A stretch of DNA of 64,000 nucleotides, taken from Micromonospora sp. LH3U1. Lineage in GTDB: Bacteria > Actinomycetota > Actinomycetes > Mycobacteriales > Micromonosporaceae. The stretch is taken from positions 4,587,501 to 4,651,500 of the forward strand of contig NZ_CP116936.1 of assembly GCF_028475105.1 (NCBI RefSeq), given 5' to 3'. Shown one piece after another: positions 18,411-26,807 of the stretch. Numbering within the stretch: position 1 is the first letter of the stretch; each line of letters opens with the position of its first letter. The translations under genes were made by a program, and so were the position numbers. The notes under the pieces are model-generated. The model made no database searches and had not been told where the DNA came from. It saw only the letters and a list, made by a program, of their open reading frames with translations.

Positions 18411-19430
18411 TCAGGCTGTGCCGCTCGAGCGAGGCTGCACCGGCGGGCGCCCGCCGGGTTCTCCGGCTCCCCCGGGTCCTCCGGGTCCGCCGGGCTGCGG
18501 AGGCGTGCCGGACGGGCCGCCACCGCCGGGGCCGCCGCCACCGGTCGGGATGGTGGCCGTATCGACCCGCACGGCCAGGGAGACGGCGTAGCCGCGAGTG
18601 ACGTCACCGGTCACGGTGCCAAGCTGCAGCGCTCCGCCGTCGTCACCGAAGACGTTGTCGTTCTGCAGGGAGACCTGTGCGAGGTTCCGGACCGACGCTT
18701 CGTAGCCCTTCTCGGCGTACACCTTGTCGCTGACATCCTTGGGCAGGGCAACCTGGGAGGTGGCGATGGCTTTCGTGGAATCGCTGATGCCGGCCTGGTC
18801 GGTGTAGACCTCGAAATGGATGTGCGGCCAGCGACCGGTGTAACAGGCCGGGAAGATGCTGGTGAACCGTACCTTCCCCTGGGCGTCGGCGATCTGCACG
18901 CCGCGGAGGTAGTTCTGGTCCTCGACACCCTCGGAATACAGCGAGTAGCGACCTTCACGGTCACAGTGCCAGACATAGACGGCCGCTCCAGCGAAGGCTC
19001 CGCCGCCATTCGCCAGGTCCTGGATCGTCAATTCGAGCGTCATGGGGACACCCTCGGCGGTGCCGTTCGTCTCGCCGAAGCTCGACCGGATGTCGCTGCG
19101 GACGACACCGCTCTGCTCCAGAACGTCGGGGCCGTTCGAGCCGTCACCCGGGTAGGGGCCGGCCGTCTCGTCGGGAATCTCACCGGTCGTGCCGCCTGCG
19201 GAAGCCGACGAGGACGCCGTCGACGAGGACGAACTACCGCCCGACCCGTTCCCGCACGCCGCGAGGCCGACAGTAACGGTGCCCAGGCCGAAGGCCCGCA
19301 GCAACTGCCGGCGGCCCATCAGGGTGCCGAGGTCGAAGCCGAGGCCCTGATCGACGACATCCTCCTCGGGCCGGTCCAGCGGGCGGCCCTCGTACATCGG
19401 TCCCGGCTTGCGCTCCTGGTCGTGCCGCAT
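18411..19430 (-). CDS. Exported intradiol ring-cleavage dioxygenase-like protein
   Basis: 339 aa. Near residue 40, GRRQLLRAFGLG is followed by a hydrophobic run and LAAC, a twin-arginine/lipoprotein-type export signal with a Ser-rich linker. The catalytic part has the intradiol core: ETAGPYPGDG, VYVWHCDREGRYSLYS, and CYTGRWPHIHFEVY, which holds a Tyr and both His iron ligands. These Fe(III) enzymes cleave catechols. The last 50 residues are a Gly/Pro-rich tail, unusual in the family, probably flexible and extracellular. It is a single gene. Confidence 0.85.
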   Translation of the reverse strand: MRHDQERKPGPMYEGRPLDRPEEDVVDQGLGFDLGTLMGRRQLLRAFGLGTVTVGLAACGNGSGGSSSSSTASSSASAGGTTGEIPDETAGPYPGDGSNGPDVLEQSGVVRSDIRSSFGETNGTAEGVPMTLELTIQDLANGGGAFAGAAVYVWHCDREGRYSLYSEGVEDQNYLRGVQIADAQGKVRFTSIFPACYTGRWPHIHFEVYTDQAGISDSTKAIATSQVALPKDVSDKVYAEKGYEASVRNLAQVSLQNDNVFGDDGGALQLGTVTGDVTRGYAVSLAVRVDTATIPTGGGGPGGGGPSGTPPQPGGPGGPGGAGEPGGRPPVQPRSSGTA

Positions 19431-19613
19431 TCAGACCCCTCCGATCGCGGTTGGCGGTGTCCATCCGCGAGTTCGACGATGGCCCTGGATCCGGGGAGCC
19501 AGCTATGCCGAAGCTAGGAACGGGCTGTGAAGCCGCCACCAGGCGGGCATGGACAACAGTTGACGCCCGTTCAAGGCCATCGAGCACTGCTCATCAAACA
19601 GGACGCCGCTCGC

Positions 19614-20567
19614 TCACACCCCCAAAGGCTGCGGACGGAAAACCTTCCGGTACGCGCCCGGTGTGACGCCGAGGAGTTGTCCGAACTGGGAACGGAAGTT
19701 GCTCGTCGTAGGGAAGCCGGTCTGGGCAGCGATCCGATCGACGGTGTGGTCGGTAGTTTCAAGCAGGTCCTGCGCGTGACGGATGCGTACCCCCGAAACC
19801 CACTGCATAGGGCTTTGCCCTGTCTCGTCCTTGAATCGACGTGTCAGCGTGCGCACACTCAGGCCGGCTGCGGCGGCGATGTCCGCGAGGGTGAGGTCAC
19901 GGTGCGCGTTTGCCTCAATCCAGGAGAGCGCTCGTTCCAGAGTCGATGTCCGGTAGGTGGCGCGGTTCCGAACGATGTACTGAGCCTGCCCTCCCGGCCG
20001 GTGCAGCGGCGCGACGGCAAGGCGGGCGGCGTCTGCCGCGACGGCCGTCCCGTAATCGCGCTGGACGATGTGCAGGCACAGGTCGAGACCGGAAGCGGCT
20101 CCGGCGGACGTCAGGATGCTCCCGTTGTCCGTGTAGAGCACGTCGGGGTTCATCCGGACAGCGGGATGCCTTCGCGCGAGCTCGTCCGCGGCGAGCCAGT
20201 GGGTCGTCGCGTCGCGGCCGTCGAGCAGGCCTGCCTCGGCCAGCGTGAACGCGCCGACGCAGATCGACGCGATTCGCGTGCCGCGCGCCGCTCCGGCCCG
20301 CAGTGCTTCGAGAACAGCGGGTGGCGACGGCTGCAACGGGTCGTTTCTGCCTGGCACGACGACGAGGTCCGCGCGCGCGACCGCGTCCAACTTCTCATCA
20401 ACAGCCAAGCGCAGCGGACCGGCCTGGACGGACGGCTCGTGGCCGGCGACGACGAGCCGGTAGCCCGGACGGCCGTCCGGTAGGCGCACACGCCCGAAGG
20501 TTTCAATCGGAGTGGCCATATCGAAGGCAATCGCATCTGGGAGCGCAAGCACGACGACGGTGTGCAT
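19614..20567 (-). CDS. GlxA-type AraC regulator with DJ-1/PfpI domain
   Basis: About 317 aa. The N-terminal two thirds is a class I glutamine amidotransferase/DJ-1-like fold with a Cys elbow (IASICVGAFTLAEAG); the C-terminal 100 residues form two AraC helix-turn-helices (LTLADIAAAAGLSVRTLTR, then VDRIAAQTGFPTTSNFRSQF). ATG 20567 is preferred over an in-frame GTG at 20585; neither has a well-spaced ribosome site. It is divergent from a stand-alone DJ-1 protein, which it probably regulates. The inducer is unknown. Confidence 0.9.
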   Translation of the reverse strand: MHTVVVLALPDAIAFDMATPIETFGRVRLPDGRPGYRLVVAGHEPSVQAGPLRLAVDEKLDAVARADLVVVPGRNDPLQPSPPAVLEALRAGAARGTRIASICVGAFTLAEAGLLDGRDATTHWLAADELARRHPAVRMNPDVLYTDNGSILTSAGAASGLDLCLHIVQRDYGTAVAADAARLAVAPLHRPGGQAQYIVRNRATYRTSTLERALSWIEANAHRDLTLADIAAAAGLSVRTLTRRFKDETGQSPMQWVSGVRIRHAQDLLETTDHTVDRIAAQTGFPTTSNFRSQFGQLLGVTPGAYRKVFRPQPLGV

Positions 20568-20689
20568 CCCCTGAGGATAGGGCACTCTGCGGGTGGCCAG
20601 ATTCAGGCACTTTCTGTCTTGATAGTCATGGCCAGCCCCTGCAACGGAGCGCGAACATAGGAGGAAACCTCCATCGGAAGAGATCCTCC

Positions 20690-21349
20690 ATGACTCAATC
20701 CCGCGTCCAGTTCGTGCTCTTCGACGGGTTCGATCCCCTGGACGTCATCGCCCCGTTCGAGGTGCTCACCGCCGGAAGCGACCTCCTCGGTGGCGCGTTC
20801 GCGGTTGAGCTCGTCAGCGCGAGTGGTCCCGGCGTGGTGCGATCCGGCAACCCACAGATCACCCTGACAGCCACCGCCACGCTCGACCCGGAGACACCCG
20901 GCTACGTGGTTGTCCCAGGGGCAGTCGGCCCCGTCCATGGAGACCCAGACGCCGGAGACGAGACCATCCCCGTACTCCTGGGCCGGTTCGCTTCGAGCGC
21001 CGCGATGCCCCTCATCCGCCGCGCGCTCGACAACCCGGACATCACCGTCGCGGCCTTCTGCGGGGGATCACTCGCACTCGCGATGGCCGGTCTCCTCGAA
21101 GGCCGCACCGCGACCACGCACCTGCTCGGCATCGACCTGCTCGATGCCACGGGAGTGAACGTCGTCCGCGCTCGCGTGGTGGACGACGGCAACCTCATCA
21201 GTGGCGGCGGTGTTACTTCGGGCCTCGACGTGGCCCTCTACCTGCTCGAGCGTGACTTCGGCTCCCAAACCGCGCACGCGGTCGAGGAGCTATTCGAGTA
21301 CGAGCGTCGCGGAACCACCTGGAAGACCACGGGTCAGCCTGCGGTCTGA
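20690..21349 (+). CDS. DJ-1/PfpI family protein
   Basis: 219 aa. The DJ-1/PfpI fold is shown by FDGFDPLDVIAPFEVL near the start and the nucleophile elbow VAAFCGGSLALAMAGLL (Cys about residue 125), followed by RTATTHLLGIDLL. Family members act as isonitrile hydratases, amidases or glyoxalase-like chaperones; the exact role is not predictable. The ATG follows GGAAGAGATCC. It is divergent from the GlxA-type regulator whose amidase-like domain resembles it, a common pairing. Confidence 0.88.
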   Translation: MTQSRVQFVLFDGFDPLDVIAPFEVLTAGSDLLGGAFAVELVSASGPGVVRSGNPQITLTATATLDPETPGYVVVPGAVGPVHGDPDAGDETIPVLLGRFASSAAMPLIRRALDNPDITVAAFCGGSLALAMAGLLEGRTATTHLLGIDLLDATGVNVVRARVVDDGNLISGGGVTSGLDVALYLLERDFGSQTAHAVEELFEYERRGTTWKTTGQPAV

Positions 21350-21393
21350 TCCACCTACCCCGCCCCTCTGAAAGTGCAGGTCACTAAGCGCAG

Positions 21394-21711
21394 ATGAACA
21401 CCATCGTCGGAACCTGGCTGCTACGCATGAAGACGCCCGTCGGCACTATCGAGGCCGACTACCACTTCGAGGAACACGATGGCGTGATCCGCGCTAGCGC
21501 GACCGGCGCTGGCGAGACCACGACCCTCACTGACATCGTGGTCTACGACGACCCAACCGGGCAGCGGGTCACCTGGCGGCAGAGCATCACCAAGCCGCTG
21601 CGCCTCAACCTCGCCTATGACGTCATTGTCGACGGCGATGCGCTCTCCGGCGAGTCCCGCGCCGGGCGGCTGCCGCAGACGCGCGTGACCGGCGAGCGGA
21701 GCAGCACGTGA
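21394..21711 (+). CDS. Conserved small protein, lipocalin-like, function unknown
   Basis: 105 aa, beta-rich. The motifs GTWLLRMKTPVGTIEADYHF, RVTWRQSITKPLRLNL and SGESRAGRLPQTRVTGER follow a pattern I recall from conserved actinobacterial hypothetical proteins that may bind small ligands. Its stop overlaps the GTG of the next gene by 4 bases. That gene, a membrane protein, is now split by an insertion, so this protein has lost its likely partner. Confidence 0.7.
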   Translation: MNTIVGTWLLRMKTPVGTIEADYHFEEHDGVIRASATGAGETTTLTDIVVYDDPTGQRVTWRQSITKPLRLNLAYDVIVDGDALSGESRAGRLPQTRVTGERSST

Positions 21712-21773
21712 GTGCATTCCTGCTCTCGGTCCATGTGCTCGCGGCGATTCGCACATTGGGCCTTTCCGAGTAA
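21708..21773 (+). pseudogene. 5' fragment of interrupted membrane-protein gene
   Basis: GTG at 21708 overlaps the preceding stop (GTGA). The codons read MSAFLLSVHVLAAI and then run into insertion-derived sequence, ending at a TAA at 21771. The matching 3' part resumes at 24110 on the same strand, so an insert of about 2.3 kb split the gene. Confidence 0.75.
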
Positions 21774-22391
21774 CGGTTGGTGGCGTTGTGTGATCACGTC
21801 GTGCGGCGGTGGTCGATGTGGAGCAGGACCAAGGCGGCAGCGGTGATCCGGCCAATGCTCCAGGGACACAGGGCTGACGTTGCGCAGCGCTTTAAAGGTC
21901 GTCTTGAGCAGGGAGTTCCCGCGTTCGCTGATGGCGCGGACCGCGTTGTGGGCCTTGTTGAACTGCTGCTGTACGTCGGTGCAGGCATGGTTGCGTGGCT
22001 TCTTGAACGCCACCGTGATGGTGTCGGCCTCGCCTTCGTAGCCGAGGTCACCGAGGACCCGTAGGCCGGCGTCGGTCCAGGTTCTCAGCAGTGGCAGGAT
22101 GCCGTGCTCGCGCAGCGCGGTGGTGTCGTGTTCACCGCCGGGACGTGCTGTCGATGTTGCTGTGGGCGTAGCCGGCCATCTTCGCGGCCAGCAACACCGA
22201 GTGCAGGCCGGGCGCTTGGGCGGCGAGCACGGTAAGGCCCTCATGCAGGTACGCGTACCCCGTCGACCTGCTGATCGTGTTGTCGCTGGCGAGTTGCGAG
22301 ATGCGGGTGCCGTCGATCAGCCAGCGGATCACCAGGACAGCCTGTTTGAAGCAGCCCAACGACCTGGTCCCGGCGCGGGTGCCGAGCCGTT
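21752..22391 (-). mobile_element. Internally deleted transposase element, left copy
   Basis: Read leftward, an N-terminal transposase part (FKQAVLVIRWLIDGTRISQL, a helix-turn-helix YAYLHEGL) breaks after NIDST and continues in another frame with GGEHDTTALREHG, LGDLGYEGEAD and AISERGNSLLKTTFKALRN. This is the C-terminal half of an IS5-like DDE transposase. The central catalytic region is missing. Sequence in the outer 50 bases (TTGGGCCTTTCCGAGTAACGG) is shared in inverted orientation with the copy at 23645-24112. It is non-autonomous. Confidence 0.75.
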
Positions 22392-22723
22392 GCCCCCGCC
22401 TCGGCGGCGCCCGACCAAGTCTCGATCCCGTACTTCCCGCCCGGGAACTGCCCGCAGGGCACGCTCTGCATCTGGCCCACCTGGGAGAACCTGGAGAACG
22501 GCCCCACGTCGCCGCCGTCCCTGGTGACCAGAACCGAGTGGACCGGCAACGTCGCCGCGTACGCCGTCTACAACTACACATCCCGCAACGCCGAGATCAC
22601 CTGGGGCTACACGTATCTCGGGAAGCCGCTCACCGGCAAGCCCTGCGCCACCCCCGGGTGGGGGGAGACACGTACGTGCCGATGCGCGCGACGAAGGTGA
22701 GTTGGCAGACGACCACCTGCTGA
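22392..22723 (+). pseudogene. Small secreted Cys-containing protein, 5'-truncated and frameshifted
   Basis: The reading APASAAPDQVSIPYFPPGN then CPQGTLCIWPTW closely matches the intact protein at 23217, but the start and most of the signal peptide are lost at the edge of the left transposase element. A frameshift near 22660 separates GKPCATPG from the C-terminal part DTYVPMRATKVSWQTTTC, which ends at the TGA at 22721. Confidence 0.7.
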
Positions 22724-23145
22724 CCTCCAGCCGTCACCCGACCGGACGACCTGCTGGCCGTCGAGTGCGGCGGCGATCGTCCGCCGGGTCGGGGCTGCGT
22801 CCGTGCTGAGGATTACACCCATAAGCCCGATCGAAGAAGGTGAACCGTGCTGCTGAAAGCCATCGCCATCGCCGCCTCTGTCGCAGGGATCACGCAGGTC
22901 GTGCCCACGACCTCGACCCGTGCGTCTGCTCCGAGGTCGCCGGCCGGCCCGGACGGTGTCGGCCGTCGTTTCCACAGTGGCGCCGTCGGGTGAGAGCACG
23001 GTCGGCTCCACTGTGGGCGGTGATCAGATGCTGGCGGGCCGTGGTGCCATCCGACAGATACCACCCTGAAACTACCTCAATCGTCACCAGACTCAGGTGG
23101 ACGCCAGCTTCCGAGTGACCCGCCGGACTACGTCGTTTCAGGTGC
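22724..23145 (+). other. Gap holding a third, 5'-only gene fragment
   Basis: At 22847 a GTG begins a reading of about 15 codons (MLLKAIAIAASVAGIT) preceded by the same AGGTGAACC leader as the intact secreted protein at 23217; similarity stops near 22893. It is a 5' fragment of another copy. The rest of the gap shows no gene or motif I can support. Confidence 0.55.
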
Positions 23146-23174
23146 TTGACCTGTCAATTTTCCGCCGGTAGTTT
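23146..23174 (+). promoter_or_regulatory. Sigma70-type promoter for the secreted protein
   Basis: TTGACC (23146-23151) and TAGTTT (23169-23174) are 17 bases apart in a locally AT-rich stretch, 43 bases upstream of the GTG at 23217. Confidence 0.5.
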
Positions 23175-23216
23175 AAATTCGTAACTACAAGCATCTATCT
23201 ATAAAGCAGGTGAACC

Positions 23217-23609
23217 GTGCTGTTGAAATCCATCGCCATCGCCATCGCCGCGTCCGTCGCAGGCGTGCTGGCCACCGCCCCCGCCGCCTCAGCGGCAGCA
23301 CCCGGAGTGTCGATACAAGGCTGGGGGTCCGGGAACTGCCCGCAGGGAATGCTCTGCATCTGGCCCAACTGGAATCACCCGCCGCAGGGTCCCGTGGAGA
23401 CGCCGTCTCTGACGACCAACAGCGAGTGGACCGGCAGCATCCAGGGATTCAACTTCTACAACGGCACAGGCCGCGACGCCGTAATATCCGGGTTCACTTT
23501 CGGCTCGTCGATTCCCTTCAAGAACTGCGCTCCTGCCGGCGGGACCGGGGGCGACCTGTATATACCGGTCAACGTGACGAAGGTGACTTGGCAGCTGACC
23601 CCCTGCTGA
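23217..23609 (+). CDS. Small secreted protein, peptidase-inhibitor I36-like
   Basis: 130 aa with a clear signal peptide (MLLKSIAIAIAASVAGVLA to AASAAAP). The mature part begins with an NCPQGMLCIWPNW motif and has four Cys in total (two in that motif, one in FKNCAPAG, one at the C-terminal residue). The CPxGxLCxW motif is typical of I36/SMPI-like beta-gamma-crystallin-fold secreted proteins of actinobacteria, several of which inhibit metalloproteases; that function is inferred. The start is GTG. Two broken relatives lie upstream at 22392 and 22847, and all three lie between inverted transposase elements, so they look like cargo. Confidence 0.72.
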   Translation: MLLKSIAIAIAASVAGVLATAPAASAAAPGVSIQGWGSGNCPQGMLCIWPNWNHPPQGPVETPSLTTNSEWTGSIQGFNFYNGTGRDAVISGFTFGSSIPFKNCAPAGGTGGDLYIPVNVTKVTWQLTPC

Positions 23610-23644
23610 TCCTCCACTGGGCCTTTCCGGCCTCCTGCACGCCG

Positions 23645-24112
23645 ACCGGCAACGGCTCGGCACCCGCGCCGGGACCCGGTCGTTGGGCTGCTTCAAACAG
23701 GCTGTCCTGGTGATCCGCTGGCTGATCGACGGCACCCGCATCTCGCAACTCGCCAGCGACAACACGATCAGCAGGTCGACGGGGTACGCGTACCTGCATG
23801 AGGGCCTTACCATGCTCGCCGCCCAAGCGCCCGGCCTGCACTCGGTGTTGCTGGCCGCGAAGATGGCCGGCTACGCCCACATCAACATCGACAGCACGCC
23901 CCCGGCCGTGAACACGACACCACCGCGCTGCGCGAGCACGGCATCCTGCCACTGCGCTCAAGACGACCTTTAAAGCGCTGCGCAACGTCAGCCTGTGTCC
24001 CTGGAGCATTGGCCGGATCACCGCTGCCGCCTTGGTCCTGCTCCACATCGACCACCGCCGCACGACGTGATCACACAACGCCACCAACCGTTACTCGGAA
24101 AGGCCCAATGTG
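23645..24112 (+). mobile_element. Internally deleted transposase element, right copy
   Basis: This is the inverted counterpart of the element at 21752-22391. It shares the N-terminal transposase reading (GCFKQAVLVIRWLIDG) and the same central deletion after NIDST, but has lost about 220 further bases between CATCCTGCCACTGC and GCTCAAGACGACC. The outer end is the same as in the left copy. It cannot encode an active transposase. Confidence 0.75.
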
Positions 24113-24538
24113 AGAATCGCCGCGAGCATGTTCCCGCGCTCCGCGCGTCTCGCCCTCGCCGCGCCCGACGACCCGAGGAGGGCTGTCGCGGTGCACATCC
24201 TGCACCGAATCACACGCGTCTACACAGTAATCGGCGTGCTCGTTCCAGTGTTCGGCCTCGCTAAGGGCGCGAGCATCGGCGTGCTCGGCGACACCTGGCT
24301 GATCGTCTCGATGATCCTGACTGCGGCTGCGGTCGCGATGCCGATCGCGTTCATTCTGCCCGCTCAGAAACGCGTCGTCCGCGCCCTCGACACGGGCGCG
24401 AACGACGCCGGCGTCTCGGTGCCTGACGGGACCGCACGCCGACTCGGGATGCTGACGGGCGTGTTCAACCTGCTGTGGGCAATCGTCGTCGTCCTGATGA
24501 TCTACCGTCCTGGCTCGACCGCGGGAGTCGGGCTGTGA
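24110..24538 (+). pseudogene. 3' fragment of interrupted membrane-protein gene (DUF2269-like)
   Basis: The reading IAASMFPRSARLALAAPDD continues the 5' fragment at 21708 and shows three hydrophobic helices (TRVYTVIGVLVPVFGLA, WLIVSMILTAAAVAM, GVFNLLWAIVVVLMI). Size and layout resemble four-helix DUF2269-like membrane proteins. It has a GTG at 24110 inside insert-derived sequence, so a shortened product is possible but lacks the first helix. Confidence 0.7.
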
Positions 24539-24693
24539 GCCCGCGCCGTACGCCACCGGGTATGGCTGCCACAGGGCACCTCATCACGCGCTCCACGCCA
24601 CATCGGCGGTGACTCCGGCCAAGCGGGGCATGCGTTGGACCGGATAGGTCGCGGGGGTTTCGCCGGCTGCCGCTTCCGGGTAGCGGATGGCTC

Positions 24694-25218
24694 ATGAACC
24701 GCAATCTCGTGAAGGGTCTGCAGGTTGCGTGGGGGCTGCCGGAGTTCCGCAACGGGGTGCGACACCTCATCGATCTCGAGGAAGTGTCAGTGCTGCTCGC
24801 GACGCTGTCCGTCCCGGATCATGACCGCGAGGTTGAGCGCAGCCTGTTGAGCCTGCTGCGGTCCGGCCTGGACACGATCGAGATCCGAGAGGCGGTGTTG
24901 CTGCTACTGGAGGAGGACGAGGTGCGCCGGCCGCTCGTCGCGGCGGCGGTGGAACCGCTTGCGGACCGACCGGGTCAGGTTGCCGCCATCGCTTCGGCGG
25001 CCGAGGATCCTGCGGTGCGGCGTGAGGTACGGGCGGTGCTGGGCAACGCCACGGTGCGGGAGCTGATCTGGCAGGCGATTGAGAACCAGGTGAGCGACAA
25101 CCGGTTCGGCTTGATCCGCCGGGCGGCGGTGCTGTTCGTGCGGCACCCGAGCGTCCGGCGCCTCGCGTGGGCCGTGCGCCGGCACGGCGTGTTGCGCGAA
25201 CTACGCCGGAAGCGGTGA
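24694..25218 (+). CDS. Hypothetical helical protein
   Basis: 174 aa, ATG at 24694. It is predicted almost entirely alpha-helical, rich in Leu, Arg and Glu, with repeated patterns such as LLSLLRSGLDTIEIREAVLLL and VRREVRAVLGNATVRELIW that suggest HEAT-like or bundled helices. The C-terminus is very basic (RELRRKR). There is no signal peptide and no clear membrane span. I do not recognise the family. Codon use is typical of real genes here. It is convergent with an SDR gene. Confidence 0.6.
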   Translation: MNRNLVKGLQVAWGLPEFRNGVRHLIDLEEVSVLLATLSVPDHDREVERSLLSLLRSGLDTIEIREAVLLLLEEDEVRRPLVAAAVEPLADRPGQVAAIASAAEDPAVRREVRAVLGNATVRELIWQAIENQVSDNRFGLIRRAAVLFVRHPSVRRLAWAVRRHGVLRELRRKR

Positions 25219-25302
25219 AGTCCGCATCGATGGGCGCGAGCCCAGCGCGCTCGGCGGCATGGTTGGGCGTTGCGCCAGTACGGGTGGCGGGACGTGTGGG
25301 GA

Positions 25303-26220
25303 TCAGTCGATGAGATTGAGGCCCGTCAGGTCGGCCGATAGCGCCCAGAGGCGAGCTGCCTCCCTGCTGTCGGTGGGGCTGCCGTCGGTGAGGTGGCAGT
25401 CCACGCAGTAGCCGCCGCCGTTCGCGTCGAGGTGGGGCGACGTGGCGGCCCAGACTTGGGTCGCCGCGCCTTGCTCGACGGTCTTGAACAGGCCCGGCGT
25501 AGGAGTCCCGTCCGCGTCGATCCAGCCGGCGGCGGCCATCTCCTCGACTCCAAGGTGCCGTTGCAGGGGAGTGAGGATCCAGCCGGGGCTGACGGAGAAG
25601 GCGCGGACGCGGTGCGGTCTGCCGAGCAGGTCGAGGTGGCGGGCGAACAGGACGTTCGCGAGCTTGGACTGGGTGTAGGCCTCCCACTTGTCGTAGCCGC
25701 GCCCAAACTGCACGTCGTCCCACCGGATACGCCACGACGGGTTGCGGCCGGAGGCGACCGAGACGACCCGAGCCGTGCCGGGCGCGGTGAGCGCGGGCCA
25801 CAGCAGGTTCGCCAGCGCGTAGTGACCGAGGTGGTTGATCGCGAACTGCGCTTCCCAGCCGGGTCCTACCCGTGTCTCCGGGCAGGCCATGATTCCGGCA
25901 CTCGCGATCAGGATGTCGAGGGCGGAGTGGATGCGTAGGAACCGTTCGGTGAACGCGCGGACGGAGGCGAGGTCGGCGAGATCGAGCTGGTCGACCTCGA
26001 CCCCGGCTACGCCGGCGAGCGCCTGCTTCGCTGCGTCCGGCCTGAGCGCTGGGACGACGACCCGAGCCCCGGCTTGGGTGAGCGCGAGGGTCGTGGCGAG
26101 ACCGAGGCCGGAGTAGCCGCCCGTGACGACAGCGGTCTTGCCGGTGAGGTCGATTCCGGCGAGGACGTCTCCGGTCGTGCTGTGGGCGCCGAACGTGGTG
26201 TGGGTCGTGTCGCTGGTCAT
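25303..26220 (-). CDS. Short-chain dehydrogenase/reductase under MerR control
   Basis: 305 aa from the ATG at 26220, fixed by the promoter at 26228-26258. Motifs: VVTGGYSGLG (cofactor), ILIASAGIM (a variant of NNAG), active-site Ser in VVSVASGRNPSW and catalytic YTQSK. It resembles large actinobacterial SDRs of the retinol-dehydrogenase/oxidoreductase type. The MerR gene is divergent, and the promoter has the 19-base spacer on which MerR activators work, so expression should respond to that regulator's ligand. The leader is only about 10 bases. Confidence 0.88.
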   Translation of the reverse strand: MTSDTTHTTFGAHSTTGDVLAGIDLTGKTAVVTGGYSGLGLATTLALTQAGARVVVPALRPDAAKQALAGVAGVEVDQLDLADLASVRAFTERFLRIHSALDILIASAGIMACPETRVGPGWEAQFAINHLGHYALANLLWPALTAPGTARVVSVASGRNPSWRIRWDDVQFGRGYDKWEAYTQSKLANVLFARHLDLLGRPHRVRAFSVSPGWILTPLQRHLGVEEMAAAGWIDADGTPTPGLFKTVEQGAATQVWAATSPHLDANGGGYCVDCHLTDGSPTDSREAARLWALSADLTGLNLID

Positions 26221-26227
26221 GCCGCGG

Positions 26228-26258
26228 ACGCTAGGTGCTAGACCGAGGTCTAGGTCAA
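26228..26258 (-). promoter_or_regulatory. MerR-type promoter with 19-bp spacer and palindrome
   Basis: Reading leftward, TTGACC (26258-26253), 19 bases, TAGCGT (26233-26228). The spacer region carries the palindrome CTAGACC-GA-GGTCTAG (26238-26253). This is the arrangement MerR activators distort to bring the two boxes into phase. Confidence 0.85.
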
Positions 26259-26277
26259 CGGGGCTACGGTCGACGCT

Positions 26278-26721
26278 ATGACGGACAGGGGCCTGAGCAT
26301 CGGCCAGGTGGCGCAGCGCACCGGGTTGAGCGTGCACGCCCTGCGGCTCTACGAGCGTGAGGGTTTGTTAGCCAGCGAGGTGCAGCGCGACGGGTCCGGC
26401 AGGCGCGTCTACAGTGCCTGGGACGTCGAGTGGCTGGCGAACTGCGTGAAGTTCCGGGCCTCCGGGATGCCGCTCACGACGATCAGCCGCCTGGCCCAGC
26501 TCGTCCGCGAGGGCAGCGGCAACGAGGCCGAACGGCTCGAGCTGCTCCGCGAACACCAGCGCTACATCACCGAGCAGCTCGCGCAGCTGAGCGACTGCCT
26601 CGAACTCGTCAACGTCAAAGTGGCCAGCTACGAACAACACCTTGCCACCGGCGCCTCCGGAGATCCCTGGCAACAGCAACCCCGGCCCGCACCGAAAGAG
26701 CACAGACACCAGATGGGCTGA
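26278..26721 (+). CDS. MerR-family regulator
   Basis: 147 aa. The winged helix begins at residue 7 (LSIGQVAQRTGLSVHALRLY, EREGLL, GRRVYSAWDVEWL) and is followed by the dimerising coiled coil (LLREHQRYITEQLAQLSDCL). There are no metal-binding Cys clusters, so the ligand is probably organic or redox-active, as in actinobacterial regulators of SDR genes. It is divergent from the SDR with a classical MerR promoter between. Codon 31 is TTA, rare in such GC-rich genomes and often bldA-dependent. Confidence 0.9.
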   Translation: MTDRGLSIGQVAQRTGLSVHALRLYEREGLLASEVQRDGSGRRVYSAWDVEWLANCVKFRASGMPLTTISRLAQLVREGSGNEAERLELLREHQRYITEQLAQLSDCLELVNVKVASYEQHLATGASGDPWQQQPRPAPKEHRHQMG

Positions 26722-26807
26722 GCAGTGAGCCGTCGACCCCCGGCCCGGGGCGTTTGCCGACGGGCAGATGGCGCGATGGAGCCCAGGTAAGGTACCCGCG
26801 GTCACCA

